Assembly: GCF_030273125.1 (NCBI RefSeq)
Contig: NC_081519.1
Coordinates: 8,646,369 to 8,710,368, forward strand
Reading direction: 5' to 3'
Source: Centropristis striata
Lineage: Eukaryota; Chordata; Actinopteri; Perciformes; Serranidae
DNA length: 64,000 bases
Part shown: piece after piece, positions 34,259 to 48,200 of the stretch
How the letters are laid out: each line of letters opens with the position of its first letter
How positions within the stretch are numbered: the first letter of the stretch is position 1
Translations under genes and position numbers: made by a program
Notes under the pieces: generated by a model
Databases searched by the model: none
What the model saw: only the letters and a program-made list of their open reading frames with translations
Told to the model about the DNA's origin: nothing

Positions 34259-34261
34259 AGC

Positions 34262-34367
34262 CAAGTTTTTATGCTAAGCTAGGCTAAATGGTTGCTTAAG
34301 CTTCTCTTACTCTCAGCAAGAAATCATAAAAACCTTTCCCTAAATGTCCCAATATTTCTTCAAAAAT
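34262..34367. mobile_element. Fold-back miniature transposon, copy B (right end)
   Basis: tttttatgctaagctaggct, ctctcagcaagaaatc and cctaaatgtcccaatatttc match the right half of copy A's family, immediately after the LINE tail. Confidence 0.55.
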
Positions 34368-35286
34368 GTATATAAAAGTCTGAACAAAAAACTTAATTCT
34401 AACAGGTTAATTTAGTCACCCATAGTCAGCATATGAATTTTTGGTTTTCCACATAGAAACTAATAATGTACACACTTATTTGGACTTTTATCTTGATTTT
34501 GTCTTTAGTACCTGCCAGATGCCTGTCAGTAAACAACACAGACTTGTTAACGCCATTGAGTGAATTCGTTTTACAACAGTCTGGCTGACAGTTGTACACA
34601 TGAAACGTCTCTCAATTAGAGCCAAGCAGATGTCACAGTAGTTGGAGAAGATCAATAGGGTCAGTGGTGACAGACTGGTCCTCAGTGAGGCCTGGCATTT
34701 TACAGCACTGGCATCTACAGAACAACAGGGACTTTAGCTGCTAATAATATGAGAAGGAAGTGTGGCAATATTCAGAGTACAAGAACAGAGGGACCCTCAC
34801 AAAGACAAAAGGGTCCACTAATGCTAAAAGGCGCCTGCAGCCAATGACCTGGACCCTGAGAGGTGACCTTTCAGTGGGGCTCGCTGTCCACTGGAGAAAA
34901 TGAGATGCTGCAGTCTAACAGACTGATGTCTATATAAGTGAGGTCTATATAAGGAGAGGGCTGAAGAAGCACTGGAAGCTGCTGAGTTTAAATGCTGTGG
35001 TCGACTTCTGCTAGTCCTCCCTATGGCCAGACGTTTATAGCAACTTGTCTAAACAATAGCAAGTGAGGCGGATATGGAGAGGAAAGGTTTCACTTTATGT
35101 ATCCAATACCATATTTGGATGAAAGTGACAGCTGTGGCTTATCATGCTGTTTATGATAGAGTGTACCTGAGCACCCTGAGCGCGTCTTGGCAGTATTGAA
35201 GCAGATATTTCATGGCTGGGTTACTGAGTGGGCACAGGCCCAGGGGCCCAATGTGGCAGGGTCCCTCCGCCCTGGCCTTCACCTAC

Positions 35287-35745
35287 AAAATGTCTCTCAA
35301 AAAGACATTCACAAAGAGATTCACAGAGAGATGCAAAATGACCACAAAGAGGCATAAAATGACTACAAAGAGAAATAAAGTCTACAAAGTGACCAAAACA
35401 TCTACAAAATGGACCCAAACAGCTGCAAAAAGACACAAAGAGACACCAAAGAGACTCACGACACCTATGAAAAGGGACAAAACAAACTTAAAGATACACA
35501 AAATGAGTACAGAGACATAAAGCAACTATAAAAGACTAAAATGGCTTCAGAGAGACACAAAATTCCCACAGAGACACAAAACCACTACAAAGAGATGCAA
35601 AATGACCACATAAGAGACAAAACAAACACAGATAAAAACAAAAAAAAAGCACAAAACAACTGCAAAATGACACAAAGTGACCACAAAGCCACAGAGAGAT
35701 GCAAAAAGACTACAAAGAGACCAAAACACAATAAACAGCTAAAAA
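35287..35745. repeat. 21-bp minisatellite
   Basis: Units such as gagatgcaaaatgaccacaaa and gaggcataaaatgactacaa(a) repeat roughly every 21 bases with 19- to 24-base variants. Because 21 is a multiple of three, long lysine/threonine-rich frames with a seven-residue period (KRHKMTT type) appear, but they are products of the repeat. Short non-repetitive flanks share ccaggggccca at about 35239 and 35799, suggesting a larger dispersed element. Confidence 0.8.
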
Positions 35746-35837
35746 GTGTGTCTTGCTGCTATGTAGGAGAGGTGGCAGGGCCTTTTGCATGTCTGTGTCC
35801 AGGGGCCCATTGTCTTAACTGTTGTATATATCTTTGA

Positions 35838-36986
35838 ATGAATCAACCTTTTTCTTTAAAAATTTGGCGATGGCCTGCACGAGGAAACACTTCCTTTTCC
35901 AAGATATTACTGCGTGGTTAACTGCTGCCTCTGGAAACACTTGTATGTGTCCGCTGGCCTAAAACTAAATGTGGCCTCAACCTGCATGTCCTCCGCTATT
36001 CTTCATGATGAATAGGCGGCCCCTCCAAGGAAGTAACACATGCCACATATTTGTTTTTACTGCAAACCTCCTTGTAAAAAACTAGTTTGGTGTAAGCACC
36101 AGGGAAATGAGAATACTCTGCTTAACCACTTTTGAAAATTGTGGACCATTTTGTGAAGGAATCCAATTTCAATTAGTCTGGCTGTGAAGAACACTAAACT
36201 TTAATTTAGTTGAGTGAATCACAGCTGGATTACACCAACGGTAAACTCCATCCTCACTACCCATCTCCTATTTCAAGTTTTTCATGTGGTCCCACACCTG
36301 ATGGTGTGTGGCTCTGTAATCACCTTCACACAGCAGGACTTGTCCAATCAGGATAATTGGCACCAGACTGAAAACTACAAAGCAAGATTTGGTTCCCTCC
36401 ATCTTTGCTCTCGTACGTGTTTATTAGTAGATAATCCAGATGGTGGGAATGTACTGGCATCAATTAAATCCATATTTTGCTGCCTCCAAGAAGATTTATT
36501 CACATCGATATCACTTGGTTGTTTCTGCAGCTCTGTTTATCTATACTTATGTTTCTGCAAAATGGGGTAGACTACTGCTTTACAGCTTTTAGAAGTCAGA
36601 CATGGTCGCAACCTGAAATAAAAACTGTAAATAAACTGCCCAGGAAAAGCAACTCATGCAACATTAGTTTAGCTTCATAGCTAATTAAGGTGATTTCCAT
36701 TTCTAAATATCAAAAGCCTAAAAATATGACTTGAAATGTAACTACAGAGAACATGCAATACCTTCATGCTTCATGCTTGTGTTAAATCACGTTCCCTTTA
36801 GTCATTAAATGCAGTGCACATCCTTTGATATGAAACATTGCGGAAATTCCCTTGGAGGAAGAACTCAATCAATCAAGCTACTTTGAAAACATATTTTTAT
36901 GGTATATTCCCACAGTTTTTGGAAACATGTTATTTGCTTTCTTTCTTATAGTTAGGTGAGAAGATTGAAACCACAAACTACTGACT
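35838..36986. other. Gene-free stretch
   Basis: Nothing recognisable; the 118-residue open frame at 36214-36570 has no known domain. Confidence 0.4.
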
Positions 36987-37510
36987 GTAGAAAAGAAGTG
37001 GATGTAGCCACTGTGACGTCAATGGTTTGTCGACTACTGTTTTGAAGCCTGGAGTTTCAATGAGAGGGTGGTAGAGTTTTAGGCAACCAAAATGTTACAA
37101 TTAACTTTTATGGTCTGAAAACACACTGTGAAAATGTCAAAGTCAAAAACTTGGACAACCCCTAAAAAAACGCTATTGAATGCATACAGTGCCATGGATC
37201 ACATTACTATGCCTCTATTCTGACTAACAGGATAGAGGCATAGCATGATATTTACACAATAAGCATGATGTTGCATTGAAGAATACTTGAAACTAGTGAC
37301 TGAGACCTGTTTAAGTTGTTAGGAAAATGTTTACCAAGTTAATTAATTAAATGAGAAGTAGGGTCTTTTTCTCATAGACTTTTTTACAGTCACACTTATT
37401 TTTGCAACCATTGGAGTCGCCCCCTGTTGTACATTAGAAAGAATGCAGTTTAAGGCACTTCCTCATTGGCTTCACTTTTCAGGCCCAAAGGTTGCCGCTT
37501 AATAAAAACC
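36987..37510 (+). mobile_element. Dispersed fish repeat, copy 1 of an inverted pair
   Basis: agaagtggatgtagccactg near 37000 and accattggagtcgccccctg near 37410, with tagaaagaatgcagtttaag, match in reverse complement the copy at 39700-40215. Matching blocks at both ends in the same relative order identify two copies of one element of roughly 500 bp. No transposase frame is present. Confidence 0.65.
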
Positions 37511-37667
37511 CCACCCTTACTGCGACAGGAAAAGGAAGTCATTGCACCAATAAATAGTCCCAGCATTGTGTTTACCAATCATTATTGTCAATTTTACATT
37601 TCATTAAACAAATCTGATGTTTGCTTCTGAAAGATCGAGGCTAGCTGTGTCTACTTGCTTTCAGTCT

Positions 37668-37800
37668 TAATGCTAAGCTAAGCTACTTGTCTGCTGGCTT
37701 TAGTTTATGATTATTGTACAGACATAACAGTGGTTTCAATCTTAACAATCTTAAACAACTCTCAGTAAAAAGCAAACATCTCACACTGTCTAACTATTCA
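37668..37800. mobile_element. Fold-back miniature transposon, copy C (right end)
   Basis: aatgctaagctaagctact, gtacagacataacagtgg and actctcagtaaaaagc follow the right half of the family at 30640-30955. Confidence 0.5.
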
Positions 37801-39699
37801 TTTAGTAATGCTAGCTTCTGATATAGATGTAAGGTGTAATACATATAGATGTCTTTCAGGTCCAGTGCTGATCTAAATCCTGCTGGTGAATGGTTCATTA
37901 TAGCTATTAATAGCAGGCTGCACTGGGCTGTGCAACAGCTGCCCCTCCCCTGACACACAGGTGTGAAAAGCTTTTGAATGCAGAGGGGGACTGGGCCACT
38001 CTCCTGGAACCATGCCCACAAAATCACAACCATATGCACTTTCAGGTTCGCACGGGGATGACGGGCCTCGACAAGATAAGGCTGATAACGAGATGGGAAT
38101 ACAAGATAGAAAATATGCGGAATGAAAATAAGAAGTGCAGTACAAACACAGTGGGAGAGATCTGCTTCTGTCGCTCAGTTGCTTTTGCTTAAAATCACTT
38201 TGCTGAACTGAAATGTTTTGCTTATATTTGCATTGCTATTTTAAACAGATGTATTTTATTTACAGAGGCCTCCTTATCTTATACAAATGCATGTGTTTGC
38301 CATATCGCACTTGATAAGGGACAATGAAATTTATTTTTTTTATTCTTTATCACGACAAAGAGTGAAATATGAAACAAAAAATACTTTGCATACAGCAGTT
38401 AGTAAGATAATAGCTCTCATCTAGCTGTGACCACACAGCAGCTTGTGCAGTTTGGGGATCCTGGCTTGTGGTGAGAGATCCAATCTGCTCAGCTGCTCTC
38501 CTCTCTCCCAGTATTTAATCACCAGGCCACGCCAAGAAAAACCTCCCGATCTGAACTCAGAGCAAAGCATCTGGTTTACCACAGTGGAGATTCTGATGTT
38601 CAAATATAGACAGGAGCAGAGGCACAAAATGACACAGAGAGCACATTCTTTCCCAGCAGAAGGTTACAGCACACACCCTGAAGCCTTGTCCAAAAATCAA
38701 CATGTCGTCTGGCAGTGTGGCACTCCTGTGAATAAAACATGACGGAAGGTAAACCTCTCTCATACTAACCCCTGATTAACGCTCACTGACTACATGTTTA
38801 GGGCTTTGCGAACTCACTCGCGCTCTCCCACAAGGAGAGCTGGAGTAGCCTTTCTTTTCCAAAGCTCACAGCAGATGCACCCTCCCTCCTGTGGTTTATT
38901 CCCATCCACAGTTAGTTATTGTGCATGTGCATGTGTGTGTGCACTGATTGTCAGTATTGTGCTATAATTTGAGCATGAGTGCAGTTATGGCATGGTGGGA
39001 AAAACACAGGATCCAGCAGGAGTGTTGTTTTGAATGATTTAAGCATTGGTGATGGAGGGTGTCTTGAGCACCCACATCTGTCCCGGCTCCCCAAGACGCA
39101 GCTCACTGTCAGGTTGCTAAGATATCTACGGCTCATTGAGAACACCTGCGAGGTAAGATGAGGCCTTGCCCACCAGCATATCGGGACAAAAGCTATAAAG
39201 TCATCCAAATCACAGCAGCAGGAGAGAAAAGGGCTGAACTGAAAGAAAAGGATTCAAACTGAGATGGGGATTAGCGATAAAGAAATACAACACCGAGAGG
39301 AAAAGGTGGGAAATCTTCAAGGATTGACCTCAGCAGCAAATTTATAAACCCAAACCGAACTCCAATCTGCACAGCTATAAAACAACAAAACTGATTCTTT
39401 ATTTGACGTCTTCTACTTTTATGTCTTCTGCATGGATCATGCTGACATTTTGGCTGAAACACAGACAGCTTTGGCCTCAGTCGTGTAGCCATAAAGAGCA
39501 TATTTCAGATTCCTTTACAGGTTTCTCAGTTTTAAAACAAGAAGTCACACAGAGACGGCATTTTCAGCCATGAAGCTAGCTACCTAGCAGAAAACCATAT
39601 GTTGGAAATCTGTTAGCAACAGTGGTGAACAAATGAGACATTTTTCTGTTGGCAGAATGGAAAGCTTGGCTGGTGTAGCAACCAAGCTACAACCTGGAT
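37801..39699. other. Gene-free stretch
   Basis: No exon or repeat recognised. Confidence 0.4.
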
Positions 39700-40215
39700 G
39701 CCTGAAAACGTGCATTCTTTCTAATGGTCACCAGAGGGTGACTCCACTGGTTGCAAAATGAAGTCCATTTATATTGAAGTCTGTAGGAAAATGACCCTAC
39801 TTCTTAGTTGATTTAGTATCTCAATAAAAATTACTCGAGTTTAACAAGTTTATGGTCTCAATCACTAGCTACATGTCTTTTTCAATACAGCATGATGTTA
39901 ATTTTGTAAATTGCTTTACGGCATGGCTACCTTGTGGTCACAAGTGCAAAAAAGTTGTGCACTCCAATTACATCTAACTAGAATCATGGATTCATCTGAC
40001 CATGCTAGCACTAGCTGCAGCTTAGCGTTTGCTACAGGGTTTGCTATGACAGCGCTAACTGGCCCTGTGCAACCTCCCAAGCTCCACACTCTCATCCAAA
40101 TATGGTCACTTCTGGCTCCAAAAAACCAAGATGTTGATGGACAAAAAGTCAAACACAAACCAATTAGTGGCGTAACTGTGGCTATGTCCACTTCTTTTTC
40201 AGTCTAAAGAAGCAA
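39700..40215 (-). mobile_element. Dispersed fish repeat, copy 2 of an inverted pair
   Basis: Reverse-orientation partner of 36987-37510: gtgcattctttctaatgg, gtgactccactggttgcaaa and gtggctatgtccacttcttt are the complementary blocks. The centre (gaccatatttgg and neighbours in reverse) is better preserved than in copy 1. Confidence 0.65.
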
Positions 40216-43200
40216 CTTTAAGTGAGGCAAATAGGCCTTCACAGTGTTTAAAATAATGGAAATTACCGATAGACTGTGCAGACAAATATTGTATTTCAAT
40301 CTTTGTCCGTTTTTTTGGATTGCTTACCAAACCTCCCACTTTGTAAAATACTGATTTAATGCAATCAGTAATATTTCAAAACAGTAATATTTCAATGTTT
40401 TCCATCAGTGTTTAGCCAGTAAATGCTGCACTGTAAGCATGATCCTTTGGACGAACGTTTTCCAATAATTTCCTCCCCAAAATCTCCTGACAGGAGAAGT
40501 TACTGCAGACTTCTTGTTTGTATTCTGCTTGGTCCATTTGAGCACTTTAAAATGACATGAGGTAAACCATAGTCTCCTGAGACACTAACAGTGTGGCTGC
40601 TGGGGTCCTTGCCTGCAGTGTGGGGGGTCCCGCCCTTGGCACACTTCCTTTGACCTCAGGGTTATCACCATGGTAATCCTGACTATACAGCACCCATGAG
40701 GGATGGCTACTGGGTGATACCTGGACAGAGTTAAGCAGCTGTCCTGGTGTGATGGTCACTGAGGAGCCATTTCAGCATCAATACAGACATAACCATATCT
40801 GTCATTCTCACATTAGGGTGTTGGTGATCATGTCTTAACAACAAATACATAAAACAACAAAGAATGGCTCAGAATAAAATGTTCTCATAGCTTTCAGATC
40901 AGAGCAACATATTGCATTCATCTATTTTAATGGTCTCTCAGTGTTATATAAGACTGTACCCATGTTCCTGCATGTGCACAACTCAAACATGTGTTTCTCC
41001 ACATGCAGCATACAGCAGAGAGACTGTTTGGGTTGAGTCCAGGGTCAGTTGGTTTCTCCTGACAGTTTTATGTACCCAATGGATGACAGGCTGCTCACAC
41101 TGCGATGCTCAGATATTAACTTCCTCTGTTTGAGGGTTTAAAAGCGTGCTGTGATGGTGTGTCGCATGCTGTATTTACGTTTGGGCCCTGGCTGTTCCAT
41201 CTGACCAGGGCTCCGCGTGGACCCTCACCGTGCTGCTGAGGCTCGGGGTAACTCCTCCACCCAGGCAGGCTCCTGTGTGTTGACATTTGAAAAACCAAAC
41301 AGCACTCAGCAGTGAAACATGAGCCCTGCATGAGGAGGAAAAGGCAGCAGCTTGGTGAGGAGAGTGAAAGAAAGCGAGAGAAAGAGAAAATATGTGGTCG
41401 TAAAAAACAGGAAAAATAATGAAGGAAATACCCCACGCCCTGTAAGATGAGGGAGATGAGTTTCAAAGCTGCCCCCCTTCCCTCAATCCCTTCCTCGCTT
41501 TTCTGCTTGCAGGCTGGAGCAGCTGAGAGTGGTTTCAGCCGGGCTTTGGCTCAAATCAACTGTCAGAGAAAATCTGTTTCCAATATGAGCGTTTCCTGCA
41601 TTCACAGGAAACGGCCCTCCACACAAAGCAAAGCCTGTCAGGAGTCACTGTGGAGCTACTGCACTCCTCTCTCTCCCTTTCCGCTCTGGAGCCTGCAGTA
41701 CCACTTGAACCTCCAAATAGATGGCTAATGGAAAGTTCTGCTTTGATTCCTGCTCTAGGAAAATGTGACAGAAAGTCCTCGTGAAAGATGGTATTATATG
41801 GATTTCTGAACACATGTGAGGATTAATAAAACAGAGAGATAAAAAACATTCCTCCACTTGTGCAATATAAGCAAAAGACATCAGACAGATTATTATTATC
41901 ATAGTTTTCAGATCTGTAAAGTACTTAAATTCATGCAGTTATGTTTTTTCAAATGTTGTGTGAAGCAAACAGTTGGACAGACCAAGCCCCTTGAAAGCAA
42001 GGGACCAGAAACAAGCATGGAAAGCTCTACAAGAGTGGGCCCTAAACTTGCTAGATATAGATTAGAAAGATTATATAATCACATCTTTTGAATTTTGTGA
42101 CAAAGCAATATCCCTCCAATGTTTTTTTTTTTGCACTTTTCACTTTGCACTGCACTATTCTCTACTAACTGGTTAAAAGAAAGAACTTTGTTGGCACGTT
42201 TTTAATAATTCACTTTTACAAAATGAGAACTACATTACATCTCACACCTAGATGAGCTTGTTCAGATTAACCGTAAATACATTAAAGGCCCCATGTTTGG
42301 TTTTTGTTTTCCTTTTTCCCCCTTCCATTGTTTTAAATGTGTTTCTTATTCCTTATTTATTTACTTTGGTTGCCTGAATTCTTACTTCTCCTTCTCTTTT
42401 CTTGATATTTCCTCTCATATGTGGATGATTTAATGTTCAAACGCACTGATGGCCCAAGGGTTGCCTATTTGTACGCTGGTTTGCCTATCTCCATCTAAAT
42501 GATCTGGGCCTTCAATTTTATTATATGCTACTCAAAAGATATTTTCACTCTTTCTAAACTGCCAACGTAGTCCATGTATTCAAATGTCTCACTGTGTGTT
42601 ATCACATGTCTTGTCAAAACCAATAAAAACTGATCAGACAAAAAAAGAAACATTTACCACAAACAAAGACCCACTAACAGGATGGAAATATATGTATTTT
42701 ATCTTCTCTGTTTCAGCACCTGATGACAAGGCTTATCATCCCAGTGTGACATCTATACTCCTCATAAAGCCACTGCCTTATCCACTGATCCAAAAAATCC
42801 TTGCACCAGACGATCCTGAATCCTGTTTCTGATCTAAAAACCAGCAGCGTAACACAATATTTCCCACGGGGCACTCCGTCATCGCACCCACCACATACAA
42901 CAACAGGCTTCAAGGCTTCGGGCTCAGCCCAGAGGATGTGACAGGAATCAAAGAGGCTTTTCCTGCTATTTAAATCAGCACCTCCGATACTCACTGAAAC
43001 CTGCCTTTAGATAATGTATTTGCCTTCAGAAGTCGAGGTCGAATTACTTGTCTTACAGGACTTTCTCATAAGCTACTGCAAGTAATATGAAAACTGCTGT
43101 TCAGCTTGTTTAAGTACATGATTTAAATAACAGTTCTTTTACTTTTTTTTAATATATAATGAGTATTATAGTATTCAGCAACTGAAAATTGCTGAAAATT

Positions 43201-45235
43201 GCTTGATTTCCTCCAAACACATGATGAGATAGATCACATCAGGCCTCAGCTGGACAGAGGTTTCCGTCATTGTGCTGGATCTTCTGAGTCTCCATCCTGT
43301 TCCAGATATGAGACAATGCAACAGGGGAGGAAAGGTCATCGGCTGAGAGACACACATCATCACCGCACCAGCCCTGCCTTAACGACGAACACTCCTTATT
43401 AATGCTCCTTTTCTCTCACGTTTAGTTTTATGACTTACAGCACTTTTCTGAGTAGTTAACCCCGAGGTCAGGGCCCCCGAGGGCCAACATGACCTGACTC
43501 CATCAGACCACATATTGGTAATAGTGTGTTTTCTGACTGTTCGCACAGATCACTTGTATTTGTGACTCATTTCTGTCAGTGAAACTATGTTTCAACAGAC
43601 TCAAGAAGTGACTTAAAGATCCCCTCCAGACATGTTCATGTTAAATACTATGTTAAATAGAAATGCTTTCATTAATATTCCCACAAAAAAGTTTATTTAC
43701 TTTTTTTTTTTTTAAATATACTCCTTTGTGAAGGCTGAAACTGCCAAAGATAATAAATATATTAGTTAATATGCCATTATACGTATCAGAAATAATATAA
43801 AAATAAATGTAGACAACAATTAGTTGATGAAATGTAACAATTGGCTTATTTTTTATTTTTTTATTTTTTTTTATTTATCTTATATATTTACATGCATTTG
43901 CCCCCTAATTGTTTTCAAACTTATTTTTATGTTTTCTTTTTTCTTTTTTACATTTCTTTATGCATTTAAAAATACATTTAAAAAAATAATAAAATAAATT
44001 AATGAATTAATATAAATACATTAGGGTGTAAATACAAAATTAATTAAAAACGAGATTTTTAAATCTTTAAATTTGGTATATTTTTTGACATATTAATTAA
44101 TATATTAGGTCATTAATTTATTTACTTTTATTTTGGCAGTTTCCATCCAGAATCTATGAAGACTCAAATATGTTTAATATCAAAAGAGTTACTTCTGGAC
44201 ACAAGACATCTCATTGTATGTGCTTCAAGTTTACACGTATTAAACTCAGATTTAAGGTGAGCACTGCAGCTTAATGTGAAGGCCGCTAGTGTTGAACTCT
44301 GCATCATTCTGCATAGTGACATCCAAGTGAACAATACATTTTTGCATGGAGCGATCATTAAAATAAGTATGTACATAACCTCTCAGGAAGCCTGCAGCAA
44401 ATTCTCCTCTTAAAACGACTGCATGTTATAGATAAAGGTTTTTTTTTTTTCATATGTATGTTCCTTATGAAAGAACACAAGCTGACAAATTCTCTTTGAC
44501 ACTATGTGAGCACTAAGTGACCCAGTGAGTCTGGGCACAGGATCAGATACAGACAGTGAACATGAACACATGGGGTGTTTTTCTGTCTACAGATGTGTGT
44601 ACATACATAGCACACGCCTGTTCCACTGTGGCGTCCTCTTTAAGTTACAACCATAGCAAAAGTTTTTGTATAGGACGTCAGCCATGCAGTGAAACCTGAA
44701 CCCCATCACCATCACTTCTCTCTGCTTTATTGCCCTCAGCACACTGCACTGTTGGGATACATTTATTAAGGATGGTAACTCTAGAGAAAATAAAGGGGAT
44801 GAGGGTTATGTTGAATATATTAGGGATGAGTGATTTTAAGACAGGTCACATTGCCGTGGTGTAAACTGAGAGTGCTGTTAGGGTGTAATGGTCCTGTGAG
44901 GGCTGTTGCTTTACTTTTTGGGTCATTAAGCTCATGGACATCAGCCAGGTTAGACCTTGAGAGTGGGAACAATCACTTTTAGCATAGATGCTGTTCAGAA
45001 TAACTTTACATAGAGTAGCAGGTGAGAGTGTGCCTCCGGACATGCTCTATCAGTCAGTGTAAGGTCTAATTTACATCCTGCTCATATCACATGCTCCTTT
45101 ATTCCCATAAAGCACGCTGCACATTTTAAAAACACTTTCCGAAATGGAAAAATGTGGGCCGCTGGGACTTCTCACTACAGCTACTTTTTTCCACTGCAGC
45201 TGAGATGCAGAGTGTAGAGATGCAGTGATGTGCAC
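40216..45235. other. Gene-free stretch
   Basis: No exon is recognised. gtcttgtcaaaaccaataaa at about 42609-42628 followed by an A-rich run may be a LINE 3' end. Positions 43680-44140 are extremely A/T-rich low-complexity sequence. Confidence 0.4.
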
Positions 45236-45257
45236 GTGTGTGTGTGTGTGTGTGTGT
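45236..45257. repeat. (GT)n microsatellite
   Basis: About eleven GT units. Confidence 0.9.
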
Positions 45258-48200
45258 AATAGAGATCCCATTCCTATTCATATGTGTCGGTTCCATCTGG
45301 ATCCTGCTCTCTGAACACATGTCAGGTAAGTCAGGGCCGAGTAACACAATACAGGCACAGATGATGAGCTTTTACATAGAGCTAACCTGTCATTTATCTG
45401 ATTCTCCACACCAGGTCGAGAAACAGTGGGGTTGTGCACACAGAGGCTTCCTAGTGGTGCTCGAAGAGGAATAAACAGGCTGTCACATGTATTAAGTTAC
45501 ACGTAGAGCATCTTGACATTTCCTTTTATTTGCCGAAAACATAAGAATAAAACCCACCTAACATAAGACCTTCCAGTCTCACTTTGCATGAAGATTGCTG
45601 CTGGTGTGAGAGGTGTTTTGATTGATAACTAATGTAAACCAGGTGAGTATCAATCAGGCACTCTGGTCCCGACACAAGGTCACCAGAGGTTGGGGAGAGA
45701 GGTCAGTCCACCTCAGGGGGCTGATGGGGGGCAGAAACTCCAGGAGTCGGTTTTCAATTAAGTCACCGCTCAAAGTGTCACAAGGATATATGAACAGCCC
45801 GCTGCAGACCTGAACATGAAACTCCTCATCCATCTTTCCATTCAGAGCTCAGAGGAATCAAAGAAAAGTCATGTCTTTATCAAACATGGCCGTGACTCTG
45901 TCTCATCCTCCTATCTATCACACTTTATCACTCTGAGACACCGTCCCCGTGTGTCTCTTCATCTCTGAGCACATACAAGATGTTTGCTTTACCTTAAAAA
46001 TTATCTCATGTGGTTCATAAAAGCCGAATGCAAGATTTTGTCTTCATCACATCTTTCCACATGTTGTCAAATTTCAATCAAAGAAAGTAATGCAGTGTGT
46101 GAGGAATGTATTGTTACTCTGGTTCGCATCATTGCTCTTATGTTAACCGCAGGAAATGAACCTCTCCCCTCAGTGGCTGTGCTACATTAAATGAGCTTGC
46201 TTTATCTGTTTGCCTGTGCTGAAGACAGAGACACTAACGGAGACATCATTAAATACAGGAAAGAGAGAGCAAAAAATTCAGGACACCTCAATCTCACTGA
46301 TGGATGGCTCCATAGTGGAAACTCAGACATGTGAACCAGATGGTGGGCAGGCTTGGAACCAGGACTCTGCTGATGAATGAGATGACAGTGAAGTTCATAT
46401 TTATACTACAGCGCTCCTTCTTATTCCATAAGTCGATGACCTGTTGCAAGGGCTTGGACGAATACGATTTTTTTTAGTTAAATAGTCATTTGTTTACGAC
46501 TGTTCTTATATAGAAAATTGCATCTTTTTCCATTGATGAATTTACTGATGTGTATGTTACATTGCATTTCATAAATAAAACAGACAGAAAGAGGGACAAT
46601 CAGTTTTGAATCCTTTCAAATTGTACAATTCACTCCATCTGAAAGACCGATAAGATTGAATCATATTTTCACCTATGCTCAATGTTTTTTATTTTTCTCT
46701 TTCCTAATCCTGCCCCTGTATTAGCCACAACCACAAAATATGCCCATAAAGTTGGAATAATTTTGTTTTCAGACAAAATCCTCTGTTAATTGTGGTTTCC
46801 TTTTCATCGTGATATGTTTGGAATAGATTGATTAATAAAGTTTTGAGAAGATATTCCCTTTATCTGTCAAGAATAAATCACATTGTCACCATCATTTCAT
46901 GGAAAGAGGTAAAAAAAATATATATTTTATTCCTACTTTATGGGTGACTATGTAAAAAAATGTATCTTAAAATATCTCATCTTGCTTCCTTATAACTGAC
47001 TAAAGCACTACCACTGTGAAACTTTGCCTGGGAAAAGGTAAACATAAGTCCACATGAGGTCTTATCCTAACCTATAATAATCCCTGATGATTTGCTAATC
47101 ATATTTTATATCATTTATATAAATCTGTAAAGTTACTAGTAATTTAAGTGATCAGACAAATGTAATTAAGTAAAGAGTACAACAATTGCCTTCAAATATA
47201 ATGGAAGTTTAAAGTAGCAAAGAAATTGACCTCAAGTACCTCAAAGTTGTACTTCGTTTTACTATACAGATATTTGAATAAATATACTTTGTTACTTTCT
47301 AGCACTGGCTAAATTTTTTGTAATGGAGGTCTGCTGATGTGCATGCTGTGAACATCTCAGAGTTCACTCACTGGTCACAGGACTAAGCAATATCACTGAT
47401 GTAGACATTTGTACATCATTATCAGTTATTATAGTCCGATAGAAACAAGGTAAACACAGTGATCTTGGTGTTTATATTAACAGTACTTACTGATCCAGAG
47501 ATAGTTTACCCCCCACCACTGATGATTGAAAGAAAAAACACAATATATTAATGATTATAGTGTTGTTTTCTTAAAGATAATAAGTAAAGATCCTGAAAAC
47601 AATTTGAACAGGGTATGTTGTTTATAGAGGAAAAAAAAAGACAATACTTTTATCCCAGTTTGATGAAGAGTCGATATAAAAGCCTTGGGCTTTTGGCAAC
47701 GGAGAGATAGAGACGTTTCTAAGCAGGAGAGTCAGCTCCAAAAACAGCAAAACTAAACATGACATTGATTAATCAACAGTAAACAGATAGGGTCTTCATT
47801 ATCTGGTCTCTAAGGACTTAATGATGGCTTGAGCTTTGCGGAGGAGGAGGACGAGGAGGAGGAGGGGGAAGACAGGAAAGAAAGACTCATTGTCAGGGTA
47901 TTTGTACGACTGATTTTTTCGTGGTTCTTTCTATTAACCCTGACGAATCCTTTGAGTATTAAGCACCACAGGGCAATTTGAATTAGCAGCAGAGACCACA
48001 GACTGCTGTGGGAATGAAAAGAGGATGAATTTTTCATCATGCGAAATTCTAACAAAGATATAAGGTCAGCTTTGCTATTGCATGATGGGACAGTTTCTCA
48101 GCATTATATCTCCTTTTCTAACATGTCCCCTTGGACAGACGTGTGGAAATACGAGCGTAATAATCGTAAAAGTTATGGAAAGTCCAGGGGAAAGAAAGTT

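Noticed and set aside
35212..35837. Lysine-rich ORFs of 98-102 codons as a gene
   Set aside because: They follow the 21-bp minisatellite unit and have no start context, splice sites or known domain.
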